From NCBI GenBank assembly GCA_017607445.1, contig JAEVHH010000003.1:1302001-1366000 (forward strand): a stretch of DNA of 64,000 nt. Direction: 5' to 3'. The notes below the pieces were generated by a model that did no database searches, had not been told where the DNA came from, and saw nothing but the letters and a program-made list of their open reading frames with translations. Within the stretch, counting starts at the first letter, position 1. Each line of letters starts with the position of its first letter. Shown one piece after another: positions 1 through 10,781 of this stretch. Made by a program: the position numbers and the translations under genes. This stretch comes from Histoplasma ohiense. Its lineage: Eukaryota > Ascomycota > Eurotiomycetes > Onygenales > Ajellomycetaceae.

Positions 1-2
1 CT

Positions 3-1584
3 TTAAGACGTCAGACAGATGATGATATTGTTAGAAGGACCGAGGGTCTTCCGACACATCCCCCGGCAATGCCAACTGGAGATGAATTTGAACGCCATGT
101 TGATATTTCTAAACCTGCAATGCAACAACCTCCCAAACAGGAACACGTCCAGCAGCGAGCGCCAGAACCCCTTTCTCTTTCTCAACAAGTGCGAAAAGCC
201 GCATCTGCTCAACGACAGCAACAACAGCAACAACAGCAACAACAGCAACAACAACAGCAGGCACAGACTCCGTCTGTGCAAGCTGAGTCTCCGTGGCCTA
301 AAGCGGATAGTGGTATGCCGCAACCATTCCCACCACCGCCTCCATCGCAGTCTCCCCTCCCCGCTCCTGCTGCGCAACGTAATCGACAAAATGTTGCAGA
401 TACTCTAGCAGCAAGCTCTAGGTCGCAAAGCCAGACCCCAATTGAGAATCCGTCCACATCGGTCGCTCCGTGGGCAAAGGAAACCATCGAAGCACCAAAA
501 GGACCTTCTTTGAAGGAAATCCAAGAAGCCGAAGCTCGCAAGGCTGCCAAACTCGAAGAAGCTGCAGCAGCTGCGAGGCGTGCACTTGCAGAACAGGAAC
601 GGGCAAATCAACCTCCACCTCCAGCTCCAGGACTACCATCCACAGCAAACTGGGCGAGCAGCGGGTCTCCCGTCACACCCCCATCTGCTACGGGCTCAGT
701 ATGGTCGAAGCAGGCTGCAGGCGGAAAACCACAATCCGGTGTTCCCGCTTCCGCTCCTAAAAAGACCCTGGCGCAGATTCAAAAGGAAGAGGAGGCACGC
801 AAGCAGCGTTTAGCTCTAGTAAACAATTCTCAAGCTGCTGCTGTAAACTCACCTGTCACTTCTGCGGGCAAGCGTTATGCCGATCTGGCAAGTAAGGTTG
901 CACCACCAACTGCCCCAGCAGGAGCGTGGACGACAGTTGGTGCTGGTGGAAAGGCAAAGCCTCCACCCACCGCACCGGCTGGACCTAGAGCCATCCCTGT
1001 TGCCCCTGCGGCGGCGACGAGACCTAGGCCGACAGTCCTCACAAGACCGTCTGCGTTGAGTTCTGCGCAGTCGGCGAATACGAATAGGCCCGTTGAAGAG
1101 CTTACGAAGTGGGCTAAGAACGCCTTGGGTAAGGGATTGAATAGCTCTATCAACGGTACGTCTATTCAGCTCTATATATACCACCCTCGCTTTTTAAGCT
1201 AGAATGTTCTCCGCCCGGAATAGATATCATTTAGCAGACTAACAAGTAGTAAAATATCTAGTGGATGATTTCGTCCAACAACTGCTCCTCCTGCCGCCTG
1301 AGACAGAAATAATATCCGACTCCGTCTACGCCAACTCACAAACGCTTGACGGCCGCCGTTTCGCTGAAGAATTCGTCCGTCGCCGCAAACTCGCTGACAA
1401 AGGCGTGGTTGATCCCGCGTCCCTGAATGCTGGGAGCAATGGGTTCGGCACCGTGCAGGACTCCAACGGCTCGGATGGCTGGAACGAGGTTGCCAAGAAG
1501 GGAGGCCAATCGGCTACCCATCGCGAGGACACGAGCAATGCGCCGTTCAAGGTTGTGGCCGTGAAGAAGAAGGGGAAGCGGTAG
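3..1584 (+). CDS. GYF-domain protein, Smy2/Syh1/GIGYF-like (C-terminal part, 5' end outside window)
   Basis: The frame is open from the window edge. I model two exons, 3..1155 and 1262..1584 (491 residues visible). The intron has donor GTACGT, a branch-like CTAAC and acceptor CTAG, and phase 1 is kept so that the join reads N-V-D-D-F. The visible part is low complexity: a glutamine run, proline/alanine-rich stretches and a charged coiled-coil segment rich in A, E and R near residues 155-180. It ends in a conserved helical tail with WAKNALGKGLN, VDDFVQQLLLLPPETE and RRFAEEFVRRRKLADKG. That tail and composition match fungal GYF-domain proteins of the Smy2/Syh1 type, which act in mRNA and translation control and in ER-Golgi traffic. 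The GYF domain itself should lie upstream of the window. The family call rests on the tail, so it is good but not certain. Confidence 0.75.
210..260 (+). repeat. CAA/CAG repeat coding a polyglutamine run
   Basis: Alternating CAA and CAG codons encode one Q, an R and then 15 consecutive glutamines inside the GYF-domain gene. The mixed codons make it less slippage-prone than a pure CAG run, but length polymorphism between strains is likely. Confidence 0.9.
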
Positions 1585-2007
1585 ATTGATTTGGGCGTGT
1601 TGTGTAGCAGTAGTGTTTTATTTGACTGAGAAGTTTGTGGTGTGGTGTGGCGTGGGAAGGATAGCATAGCATAGCGTAGGAGAAGAAGTATCTTACCATA
1701 CATAAAAATCGATTTGGAAAGAAGTTGCTTGGGTTTTGCTGCAGCGTTGGGGTGCTATTTTTTTACTTGCAAAGATATTTTCATGGGTGTTCTGTTCTCC
1801 TGATAACCCTTACGACCTTATGCATCTTTCCCTTCTTCTAACCTTCTTGAGCTATCATCAATTCTCATCGTTGGTCGTCTTGCGATAACTAATAAATCAT
1901 GTTACGCCTCGCTGTTACCGGATTTTTTATACATTTCTTGTCACGCTTGTAACTCTATTCCTTTCCTTCATGTCCCTGGCACACTACAATTTCCCCGTCT
2001 GCTTGAT

Positions 2008-2038
<31 letters not shown>

Positions 2039-3128
2039 TTTTTTCCATCACTTACCATTTTCTTCACCCGCATGGACATGGCGCTTTTCCTGCAGTAAGT
2101 TGCACCGCCCTATTACGAATTGTTGTGGCTCCTGTTGCCTTGTCTAAGCGGCCTCAGCAATTGCTTCGAGCTTTGTGGGGGATGATGGTGCTTGTGATGT
2201 ACCTCCCCTGGTAGATACAGGAGGTAATTGATGGAGCAAGCGGTCGATTAATTGATGATTCGTGCTGTAACTAACAACCTTTGTAATTTCAAACAATGGT
2301 TAGGCCTAACTATACCCGAGGAACCAATGATGATGATGATATCATCTACCAGTTCCAAGGTTGACAATAGGATATTCTCACCAGCAGCTACACTCAGTCA
2401 CGCAGGATATGTATGAGTTGTTCTCATCTCATAGTTATTGAAATATCCTATATTGTACTGTACATCTGCACAACTCACCGGATTTTGGTAACTATCAATC
2501 CTCTCTCTGAGCATACCCAAGAAACCCCCACTTAAACCTCAGACCTCAGCCCAAGCCAAGCTGGCAACTCTAAACATGTCCGTCTATACCCGCTGCCCTA
2601 CGTAACGGGATTGATCGACCTTCATTGGCCGCTGAGCTTGTTCTCTCAAAATAACTTGTTAGATCTAGTCCTCTATCCCTCCAAGGACCATCACAAGATA
2701 TCCACTAATTTCTTCTCGGCGGAGCTTGTGCTTCGAAGGGCGCGTGGGGATATCTGGGTTTGAATGTGTCACGGCCGTGCCGGAGGTATGATATTTAAAC
2801 GCCAACCCACTCCCGGTTCAAACGAGACGAGATGGGCTGAAGAGGGTTTATAGCAGCATCAATTGAGTCTAGCTATCTTGCTAAATAATAATATCCAGCA
2901 AGTGGCGGAAAGGCATATAATACTGGTCGTTTCTGGTGAAATCGGTAAGACTCTGCTCACTTCCCCGGTAAATGGGCATCGAGCTGCATAAACGCTGATA
3001 TCATGTTCCTCAAGAGACTACCATTTCCACTCAGTCAGCAGGCCCCAATTGGGTGTGCAAGGAAAATCCTGATCAGGATAGCTATCCATAAGGGTGTATA
3101 ATATCTCTGAGCAGGCGAATACTTCGAC
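1585..3128. other. Intergenic, no gene seen
   Basis: This contains the presumed 3' UTR of the GYF gene and the promoter of the aminotransferase gene. There is a T-rich stretch near 2030 and a short TGATGATGATGAT run near 2329. No long frame with coding character, no RNA gene and no paired repeats were recognised. Confidence 0.6.
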
Positions 3129-4886
3129 ATGGGATCCATCACGACTTCTGACAAATTGACCGATTTTGGGCATCCGATGCTCAAACATTTTCTACTCGAT
3201 CCAAATTATAAAAATTTGAACCACGGTGAGCCAGAGTAGACTGGCAAATATTCCCTCCTGTTCCTGTCTCCTGTTATTCTTGTTGTTCTCTGGAGCTTCT
3301 CATGCCACTTCACGCCATTACAGCTTTGAGATCATTGGGGCTCCTTTGTGTAGACGTTGACTGACAAAGCTATCAACCAGGATCATATGGAACTTTCCCC
3401 GCGGTTGTCCGGGATGAGGCCCGGAAATTCCAAGACGAGCTTGAGGCCAAACCAGACTTGTTCTTCCGTTACCTGCAGGCGAAATACGTCGATGTGGCCA
3501 GAAAGGAGCTGGCAAAGGTGCTCAACGCCCCCATGAACGAGATCGTTTTCATCAAAAATGCTACGACGGGAGTGAATATCGTCCTTCGAAACCTGCAATA
3601 TGTACCAGGAGACGTTATCGTCTACTTTGATACCGTATACGCTGCGTGTGAGAAGACCATCGCATGGTTGATGGAATCCACACCCGTCCAAGCGCGCAAG
3701 GTCCCATATTCGTTCCCTACAACCCACGAGGAGATCATGAAACGCTTTGGCGAGGTAGTAAAACAGCTGAGGAGTGAAGGCTTGAATGTTCGCGTGGCTC
3801 TTTTTGATACTATCGTTAGTAACCCTGGCGTTCGATTCCCATTCGAGGAACTCGTGGCGGAGTGCCGGAAGGAGGGTATTTTGAGCTGCGTGGATGGTGC
3901 ACATGGAGTCGGCCATATTCCTCTTGATTTGGGAAAGTTGGATGCGGATTTTTTCGTGAGCAATTGCCACAAGTATGTGCCGTCCCCGTTTATTCCTAGA
4001 TTCTCCCCCCGCTACCCCACCTCCCGAGGCGGGTGGCTCAAGCTTTCCCACAATAGTGACGATCTCTTTTGAAAGAAAAATCCTAGTCGAAAAATCTATA
4101 TGTCTCCATTACCATTTACTAACATGACTAACGCTGCTTACCAGATGGCTCTACGTACCCCGCGGTTGTGCAGTATTCCATGTCCCTATCCGCAACCAAC
4201 ACTTAATTCGCACAACTCTTCCCACCTCACACGGCTTTGTCCCTAAGAACCTGGACGTATCTCTCCCAATCCCAAAGCAAAAAGGCAAGTCTGACTTCGA
4301 GTTCCAATTTGAATTTGTTGCCACAAACGATGATTCGCCATACAACTGCATCCCAGCCGCTCTTAAATTTCGTGAAGAAGTTTGTGGCGGCGAGGAAAGG
4401 ATCATGTCATATTGCCAGCAATTAGCACATGAGGGCGGCAATATCGTGGCCGAAATACTCGGCACAGACGTGATGAGCGAGCCTGGCGTGGACCCTAAGG
4501 TGATAGGAGCAAGTAAGATCCGGCAATGTGCCTTCGCCAATGTTCGTTTACCTCTTGCGGTTGATGATGGTAGTGGCAGACATGTTGAGAAGGATTCGCA
4601 GTATCCTGTGATCAAGGGCAGAGATGCAATGGCCGTTGCTAAATGGATACTCGAGAAGTTTTTGTGTGAATATGACGCTGCTGCTCCGATTTTCCCGCAT
4701 GGTGGTTGGTTATGGACACGGCTGAGTGGGCAAACTTATCTGGAGCTGGAGGACTTTAGGTGGGCCGGGAATGCTTTGAAGGAGCTGGTGGAGAGGGTCG
4801 GGAAAGGGGATGCCTATGCTAAATTGGGGATCACGGATGTGACGGACGATCTAAATGCGATACGTTTGGACGGAACTGGAAAGTGA
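3129..4886 (+). CDS. PLP-dependent class-V aminotransferase, isopenicillin-N epimerase-like
   Basis: Three exons, 3129..3225, 3381..3972 and 4145..4886, give 476 residues. Junction phases agree: NLNHG-SYGTFP across intron 1 and SNCHK-WLYVPRG across intron 2. The family pattern is clear: an N-terminal LNHGSYGTFP segment, a cofactor-binding ATTGVN, the aspartate-containing VDGAHGVGHIPLD, and the Schiff-base lysine in DADFFVSNCHK, which sits exactly at intron 2. Length is normal for this fungal family. These enzymes are fold-type I PLP proteins (cysteine desulfurase/epimerase group) and are often annotated as isopenicillin-N epimerase. No beta-lactam genes are nearby, so the true substrate is unknown. 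The start is the only ATG that gives a full N-terminus before NLNHG. Confidence 0.88.
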
Positions 4887-5186
4887 GATTCGGATGTTGC
4901 CATTTTCGCAGTTATAAAGAAACGTATGCAGATGATATCTGATGCATTTTCGTAATACCAAAGAAATTTTTGCTTCCATATATTGCTTCCCGGCTTCTAC
5001 CATGATTCTTTATTGATGCCACTCTCAGATGAAGTGACATGGCTCATTGAAACCAACGCCAAACGCACGATAGATAACTTTCAACATACCATTTCCCCTC
5101 CGCCCGGAGACAACTTACAACTCGCGCCCGTCGTCACCACTAGCCCACCATCACCACCACCATCACCACCTCCTCCTTCCCTTTCC
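4887..5186. other. Convergent intergenic spacer
   Basis: This is 300 bases between the 3' ends of the aminotransferase gene and the broken DsbA-like gene. It is C-rich with CCACCATCA-type simple repeats near 5143-5170. No gene was seen. Confidence 0.6.
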
Positions 5187-5992
5187 TTAACCTCCACTAC
5201 CTTCTGAAAAAAACTCCGTAACATCCACTGCCCCATCGATATGATAATTCCCACCGATAATGAAATGCGGCACCCCCCGAACGGCACCCTCCCTAACCTC
5301 CCCCGCCTCCAGCCCCACCTCCACTGCAGCCCTCGCAGGCGTATCAACACAACTAATATCCTCCTCCATCTCCAACTGATACCGGAACAATATATCGGAA
5401 ACCTTACCTTGCATCACAAGCCCCTTCTCCGCACCGGTGGTATGTAGAAGTACGTGCGCAAGCCTTGAGCTACCCATATACCCTCCGAACTTTAAATCGA
5501 GACCCAACGCCGTCCCAACGCGCTTTAGGCGCGTCTGCGCCGCCTCGGTCATTTTGGGCCCCATTTTCCGGAGCCATCCGGTCTGGATATTGTATTGTGT
5601 TGTGACTAATGAGGTAATTTTTCGTGCGCGGGGTGGGGGTTATTTGAGTGCATTGTTTGTAAATGAAAGATAAGGGAGGACGGGGCGGCGGAAGCTAGCG
5701 GATGTCTTACCGTGGATAATTATGCTCTCGCTGGGGGGTTCTTAGTCTATGAAGTAAGGCTTCCATGACAGTTGGAATTCATCCTTGGAGCCCCCTGGGT
5801 ATGTCTCTTTTGGTAGAGGGAAATGGCCTTTTGGAGGTCGCGGTAGCCGATGAAGCACTATTTTCTTTGCATATGAGTAAATAACTGAAAAGTTCGGTCC
5901 AGTGTGTTTTTTTTTTGTGGAAGGGGGACAGACAGCGTGCTCACCCAGGGACATATCGCGTCTGAAATGATATCGATTTTAATCACTGCCAT
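5187..5992 (-). pseudogene. DsbA/FrnE-family thioredoxin oxidoreductase, disrupted
   Basis: The exon pattern of a normal gene is readable: exon 1 5992..5945 starts MAVIKIDIISDAICPW, exon 2 is 5857..5711, and exon 3 is 5605..5187. The CPWC active site is split by intron 1 (CPW, then C at the start of exon 2), and the cis-proline loop GVPHFIIGG and HIDGAVD are in exon 3, as in the DSBA/FrnE family. Exon 2 is broken twice. One base is missing around AAAAGAGACATA (near 5808), shifting the frame between LYQK and TYPGGSKDEF. An in-frame TAA then follows WKPYFID at about 5745. Adding one base to exon 2 restores the phase needed by exon 3, which supports a real single-base deletion. It is either a young pseudogene or an assembly error; two lesions in one exon favour a pseudogene. 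Confidence 0.75.
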
Positions 5993-6733
5993 TGCTTGGT
6001 TATGCGAGGAGAAGACGAGTTATTTCCCGTGCTTCTCAGGGCTTTCTGGTAGTCTCTATGCTCTGTTCTTTGCGTCCTCCCCTCTGCTACAATACTTCCT
6101 AGCTCATGGAGACAGAAAGAAGCCTGAATTGGGCTTAACGGCTTTATTAAACAGGAGACAATTTGATGGATGTGGAAGGTTAGTACGGAGTACTTGTTAC
6201 TTCTATCCAGCGTGCATGGCCCTCCTTATCTAAGTGGAACTAACGGACTCTAGGGCGCCAACACCATTCTTGTATTTATTTATTTATTGGAGGAACAGCT
6301 CCGGACGCAGAGTTGGTGAGCTCGGCCTAGAAGACATACATAGTTCATCATTGTCGCCCTTTGAGTCCTAAGGCTTTTTTATGGTCCCTTTCATTAATTC
6401 TGCTGGCCGAGCAACCCTCCCAGATTTCTTCGTTGCCAGAAGAATCTGACAAAGTTTATGCCCGCTCTAGCTAATGTCAAAATATTTTGGATTTGATTCC
6501 AAAGACGATATCATGAGGAGAGTGTCATTTTGCTCATCTTGTGTATAGCCCCTTGGAATACGCGAGTTCTCTGTCACCTCGTGTATGTAGGCAGGCCATT
6601 GGGTACGTTAAAGGGAGTGTCACTACTTCACATTATCTGCTCCGGCTGCCCTTTTTCTATCACTACTACCCTGTAAGCGAGAGGCTCTGTTGACGCGGCT
6701 ATTCTCCAACGTTTCTTCTGCCTCAGCACCAAT
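5993..6733. other. Intergenic, no gene seen
   Basis: This lies between two damaged genes on opposite strands. It contains a TTTATTTATTTATT tract near 6273. No coding or RNA feature was recognised. Confidence 0.55.
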
Positions 6734-7225
6734 GTCATCCGTGATGAAGACGCGAGGGACCGTCGCTTTGAATACAACTGGATTGAGGGCGTGGAATCAG
6801 TTGAAAATTATAAACCAGGAGGCTATCCTCCTATTATCATGATCAGAGATATTCTTTACGGGCGATACCGCATCGTGGACAAGTTGGTCTTTGGAGGCTA
6901 CTCGACGGTTTGGCTTGCCCCGCGACAACTCGCCTGGAGCAGTAAGTTGCGGTTAAAGTCGGCATAGCGAACTCAGCTCCGGGGTGAGATTAATATTCTT
7001 CATTCGTCTTTCCGCTCCACTACCGTCGGCTTTGTCCACGCATTCAGGACGCAATTCAATCCCCCTTTTTCCCCTAGATGAGTTTGGGGTGAGGGGTCCT
7101 AGTGGTACACATCCATGCTGCACAGTGAGTGCCGCAGGTTGTAACCTCAGAGAGATATCTTATAGCCGCCTATTTCATCTTGAAGTTGCGCGAGCGCTAT
7201 CTGGTGGCCTCACACTCTACTAATG
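6734..7225 (+). pseudogene. SRPK-like serine/threonine protein kinase relic (N-lobe only)
   Basis: A frame starting near 6734 reads as the N-terminus of a fungal SRPK-type kinase: FEYNWIEGVE, YKPGGYPP, then YRIVDKLVFGGYSTVWLA. That corresponds to the nucleotide-binding glycine loop, with V where the family has the first G (KLGFGGYSTVWLA). The frame stops soon after. A second homologous block, in another frame around 7070-7222, reads DEFGVRGPSGTH, then SYSRLFHLEVARALSGGLTL, typical of the segment just before the catalytic loop in these kinases. The region between the blocks is scrambled, and no HGD catalytic motif or C-lobe follows. It is a truncated, frameshifted relic of a family that is often amplified and pseudogenised in filamentous fungi. 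Confidence 0.72.
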
Positions 7226-7896
7226 CCTCTAGGTCATTGTAGAGGCATTGAGTATGGGTGCGCTTGCGGCGATGGTGCGATATCCATTCGAGACTGCAGG
7301 GTGAGGAAGATCATTCAATAGGAAAGATTTGAGGATCGTTAAAGGGCAAATAGATATTAAGGTGGAACATGGGGTGGGTCTGATGGCTTAGGATGGCGAC
7401 TCAGTAAATCGAGGGCCTTGCTATCAGCAATCGTATCTCAAAACTGATCGTACATTTAGAAGTGTGTGTCGGGACCATCTGGAATTGCTAAGATTATGTA
7501 TTACATATAGGGACAACGAGAGTTGGTGGGCTTTTGCCTCTATACCATGTGTATTTTATGGAATATAGATATCTTTTCCCCACGACTTCAATTGATGGTA
7601 TGATGATATAAAGGCTCAGATATAATATCCATTCATGCCAAAATGTCAAAATATCATTATTTCTCACTTACACTCTCAGCAATGACCAGATCTATCCTCT
7701 GATCTATGATATCTATCACATCGGCAGAAGCATCTCTTGAGGTTCAGAAGCATCTCAGTAAAATGCAAATACCAGAGTAGAAATGCCCATTGACAAGCGA
7801 TAAAATGATATATCTATCACTTCTGATAGAGACCCAATGATCAATACCAATATGAGGTTTTGAAGTGACTCCTTCTATCTCAAACAACTGAGCATC

Positions 7897-7933
<37 letters not shown>

Positions 7934-8534
7934 AGAGGGGGGGGGGCCTAGAATCATTGATGCTCACACACTTCACGAAGAATTGATGAGAATTCTCTTT
8001 TAGAACTCGTGACGCTATTCAGATTAGATGGTACTTGTACAGTACAATTTCTTCATGGAATGGCTAAGTTTTCGCACAAGGTTGGGTTCATTGTAACTAT
8101 CCAGAGGGCGCAGCACTGCTTCCAAGGTTTAATAGGTATAGTCACGTGGCATTCTAGCGACACAGTAGTTGTTACCTAGGTACGGACGGAGTAGTTTGTA
8201 GGCTTTGATTTAAAAGTTTAGCCTGCCAGGTATGTATGTATGTACACTCTCAAATGAAATGGAAGCGGAGCAGAGAAATCGGGATTATCCCAAGGGCTTT
8301 TCTAGACAACTGTCGGTCGCTTAGCATTTCCGTGTCTCCGGGTCCTGATACCAGGTTTTTTTTTTTTTTTTTTTTTGAGTAAATATGACTAGATCTTCTG
8401 AATATGGTATCGACCGTTGAAAGGAAACGTATGCTACAACATGTAATTTATACAGGGAATAATTTTACAAGGTTATATAAGTTGCTGCAATATCGTCCAA
8501 GTTCAATAAGAAAATGACTATTACTGCTTGAAGG
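7226..8534. other. Intergenic, AT-rich, with poly-A and poly-T tracts
   Basis: 7490-7870 is AT-rich with very few CpG, which suggests old repeat DNA, but no terminal repeats or protein similarity were recognised. A roughly 30-base A tract followed by a G run lies near 7900-7947, and a T tract near 8358. No gene was seen. Confidence 0.5.
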
Positions 8535-9140
8535 ATGCAGGTAATCCTCCTCATTGCCCTTTATCATATTCTCACAGCGAGGTTGGCTTTGTCAACCTCT
8601 GATGCATTATTGAGTATGAATGCCCTCTATAGTCCTTTTGTTTTCTATGTTTCAAAGTAGTTTTAAAACTGATTTATGTGACAAGGCACACAGTATGAGA
8701 CGGATATATCTGATATTATTCACAGTTTAGTAACACAGGAGACTGGATATCTACATTTGGGTGATGACGCAATTTTGAGATCATATAATGAATTTGGTGA
8801 GGTGCTTGATTTTGCTAGATTTAACAGAACTCAGCTGCAATTTATTACCGGCTGGTTTTCAGAGGAGCATCAGGATCATTTATTAGAACTCTGGAAGAAT
8901 GTTGACAATTCATTGGTTGACGACCGGCAGATCTGGTATCCTCCTGATCACTTGAAATTTCATCCTTCCCAATTATCAATGGCAAGGAATCCCAGTCTAC
9001 GGGGTCGTTCACCTGTACTGCCACGTATTGGGATTTGTGAGCGATTGTGGTGTGATTCGCATGCTTTCTGTCTTCTCCGGGCTTGTTCATATTGCTTCAT
9101 GATCAATAAAGTGGCCGACCCCCATTGCGTCCTCAATTAG
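8535..9140 (+). CDS. Small secreted protein of unknown function
   Basis: Two exons, 8535..8613 and 8686..9140, give about 177 residues. Donor GTATGA and acceptor ACAAG agree in phase (joining LLS to TQYETD). The first exon is a textbook signal peptide: MQVILLIALYHILTARLALS, basic only near its end, with a small-residue cleavage region. The mature part is soluble-looking, acidic and aromatic (TGYLHLGDDAILRSYNEFGE, then DHLLELWKNVDNSLVDDRQIW). I do not recognise the family. The last 35 codons look unlike the rest and include four cysteines, so a further intron or a decayed 3' end near 9010 is possible. The gene is alone in a repeat-rich, gene-poor stretch, as is common for fungal effectors and other lineage-specific secreted proteins. 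No function can be assigned. Confidence 0.5.
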
Positions 9141-10781
9141 CCCACGTTATTGTATTTTATTGATTGGAGTTTTGTTTGACAAGTGGGTTTTTTTTGGTGT
9201 TTTTCTACTGTAATTATTTAATTTCACTTAGAGATACTCGTTGAAATTTATATGAAAGTTCGTCTACAGCAGAAATATATCATTTTCATTTAATCAACTA
9301 AAAAAAAAAAAAAAAAAAAAAAATCATGAATATCATCAAAAAATGAAAAAAGTAAAAAAATCCGAAAAGTGAACGAATTAAAAGTCATTTTCATATTCTG
9401 ATATACCGTCGCTAGATATCATCATCGATTTATCATCGATAGATATAATTAGCAGATATCATCGATAGATATCATCAGTAGATAGATAGGCAGGTAGGCA
9501 CGCAGGTAGTCAACTACTAAGCTAGCATTAGTAGATAGGTGGGTAGCTGGATGGTGATGTTTATTCTTATACGGAGTAGAGATTGATTGGATATTGAGCA
9601 GGCAGGTTGGTTGGAAAGTAGGGAGGTAGATAGGTAGGTATCTACAGCGTAGCTAGCATTCTATATTCCATTAGAAATCGATCGGATATCGAGCAGCTAG
9701 GTAGGTAGGTTGGCAGGTGGCTCGCATTCTCTATGGTATTAGCAATCGGATATCACGCAGGTAGTACTACACAGTAACACGAGTATAAAAAAACATCACA
9801 CATTTGTCACTAATGGATGCCGCGAATAGCCAAGGCAAGTATGTTATGTATGTATGTATGTATGGATGGATGGATGGATGGATGGATGGATAGTACGATG
9901 ATGGCCCTCAAACAAATCTAGTTCTCATAGTGGAAGTTGTAAAGCCTTGGTGTCTAGCTTGACAGTCAAGTTTAAGATCGAACTTGTTCAGAGGGATAGC
10001 CATGCTTGTAAAACCGAGTTCGGAAGTTCGAATTATCCGTTGAATTCACCATCAAATTGCCGCTTCTTTGACAAGTGAGGTTTTATTATAAAAATGTTAG
10101 TTAGTTACTACTTTCTTTCATTTGTGTAAGTATAAAGCCAGATACTGAATCTACAGATGTAAATAGTAGTTGAATCCGCTGTTCGATACTAACTAGGTTC
10201 TACTTAGGATCAATACGCTATCTTTAACTACCTATTAGTTACGGAGTAGTTAATATGAAGATATTATCTGATACTGTGCCAGTGTAATTATCAATCTCTC
10301 TACAGCGAACAATGCCCTCCGTGCGGCTATTTTTACTTCTTTTCGAACAAATCATGCGTTATTGAGAGAGTGAGCATCTTCTCTGTTGTTGGCTACCCGT
10401 AAGCATCAAATACGACGAAGAATACTCAGCCACAGCCATCCATTGTCGTGGACCAATCTGGCGGCTTTCCGCAGCAGACATATTTCTTTTTGTTCGATAC
10501 TTGTGAAGCTTGGAGTGCTCTCTTTGTCACAATGATGTCTCTGTCACCCACGATCCATCTTCCCTCGCCGAGCATAAAATGAATGGAATTGTCCTCAAAG
10601 CTTTGGCTTGCTCAAATCAATGTTGCAGGGACAGCTTTCCATGTCAATTAGAAGACATAAACCTGCACAGTTCCGTCTTAGGAAGACGTTCTTCTAGACA
10701 TCCTCGTCAACCTTTTATGGCTACGAGCTAGAATTTATCAATTGTCCTCCTTTTGTCCTCTTCATTTTCAACAGATGTGAA
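9141..10781. other. Intergenic with microsatellites; 5' region of the next gene
   Basis: This contains an A tract near 9300, the tetranucleotide-rich block described separately, and from about 10280 a less AT-rich stretch that probably holds the promoter and 5' leader of the membrane-protein gene. Short open frames are present but lack coding character. Confidence 0.5.
9405..9895. repeat. Degenerate GATA/GGTA/GTAT/GGAT microsatellite block
   Basis: The block contains repeated ATCATCGATAGATAT units, stretches of GGTAGGTA, GATAGATAG and GCAGGTAG, and near 9840-9890 pure runs of GTAT followed by GGAT. Similar phrases recur (for example GATCGGATATCGAGCAG and GATTGGATATTGAGCAG), so at least part arose by local duplication of a longer unit of about 100 bases. 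Confidence 0.7.

Noticed and set aside
209..1184. Long minus-strand frames opposite the GYF gene
   Set aside because: Shadows of a GC-rich, repetitive coding exon; one is mostly a polycysteine translation of the CAG repeat.
3129..4886. Beta-lactam biosynthesis gene (isopenicillin N epimerase)
   Set aside because: The family resemblance is generic to class-V aminotransferases, and no other beta-lactam genes are present.
9980..10050. Possible tRNA (AGTTCGAATT resembling a T-loop)
   Set aside because: No matching acceptor stem, anticodon arm or A-box could be folded around it.
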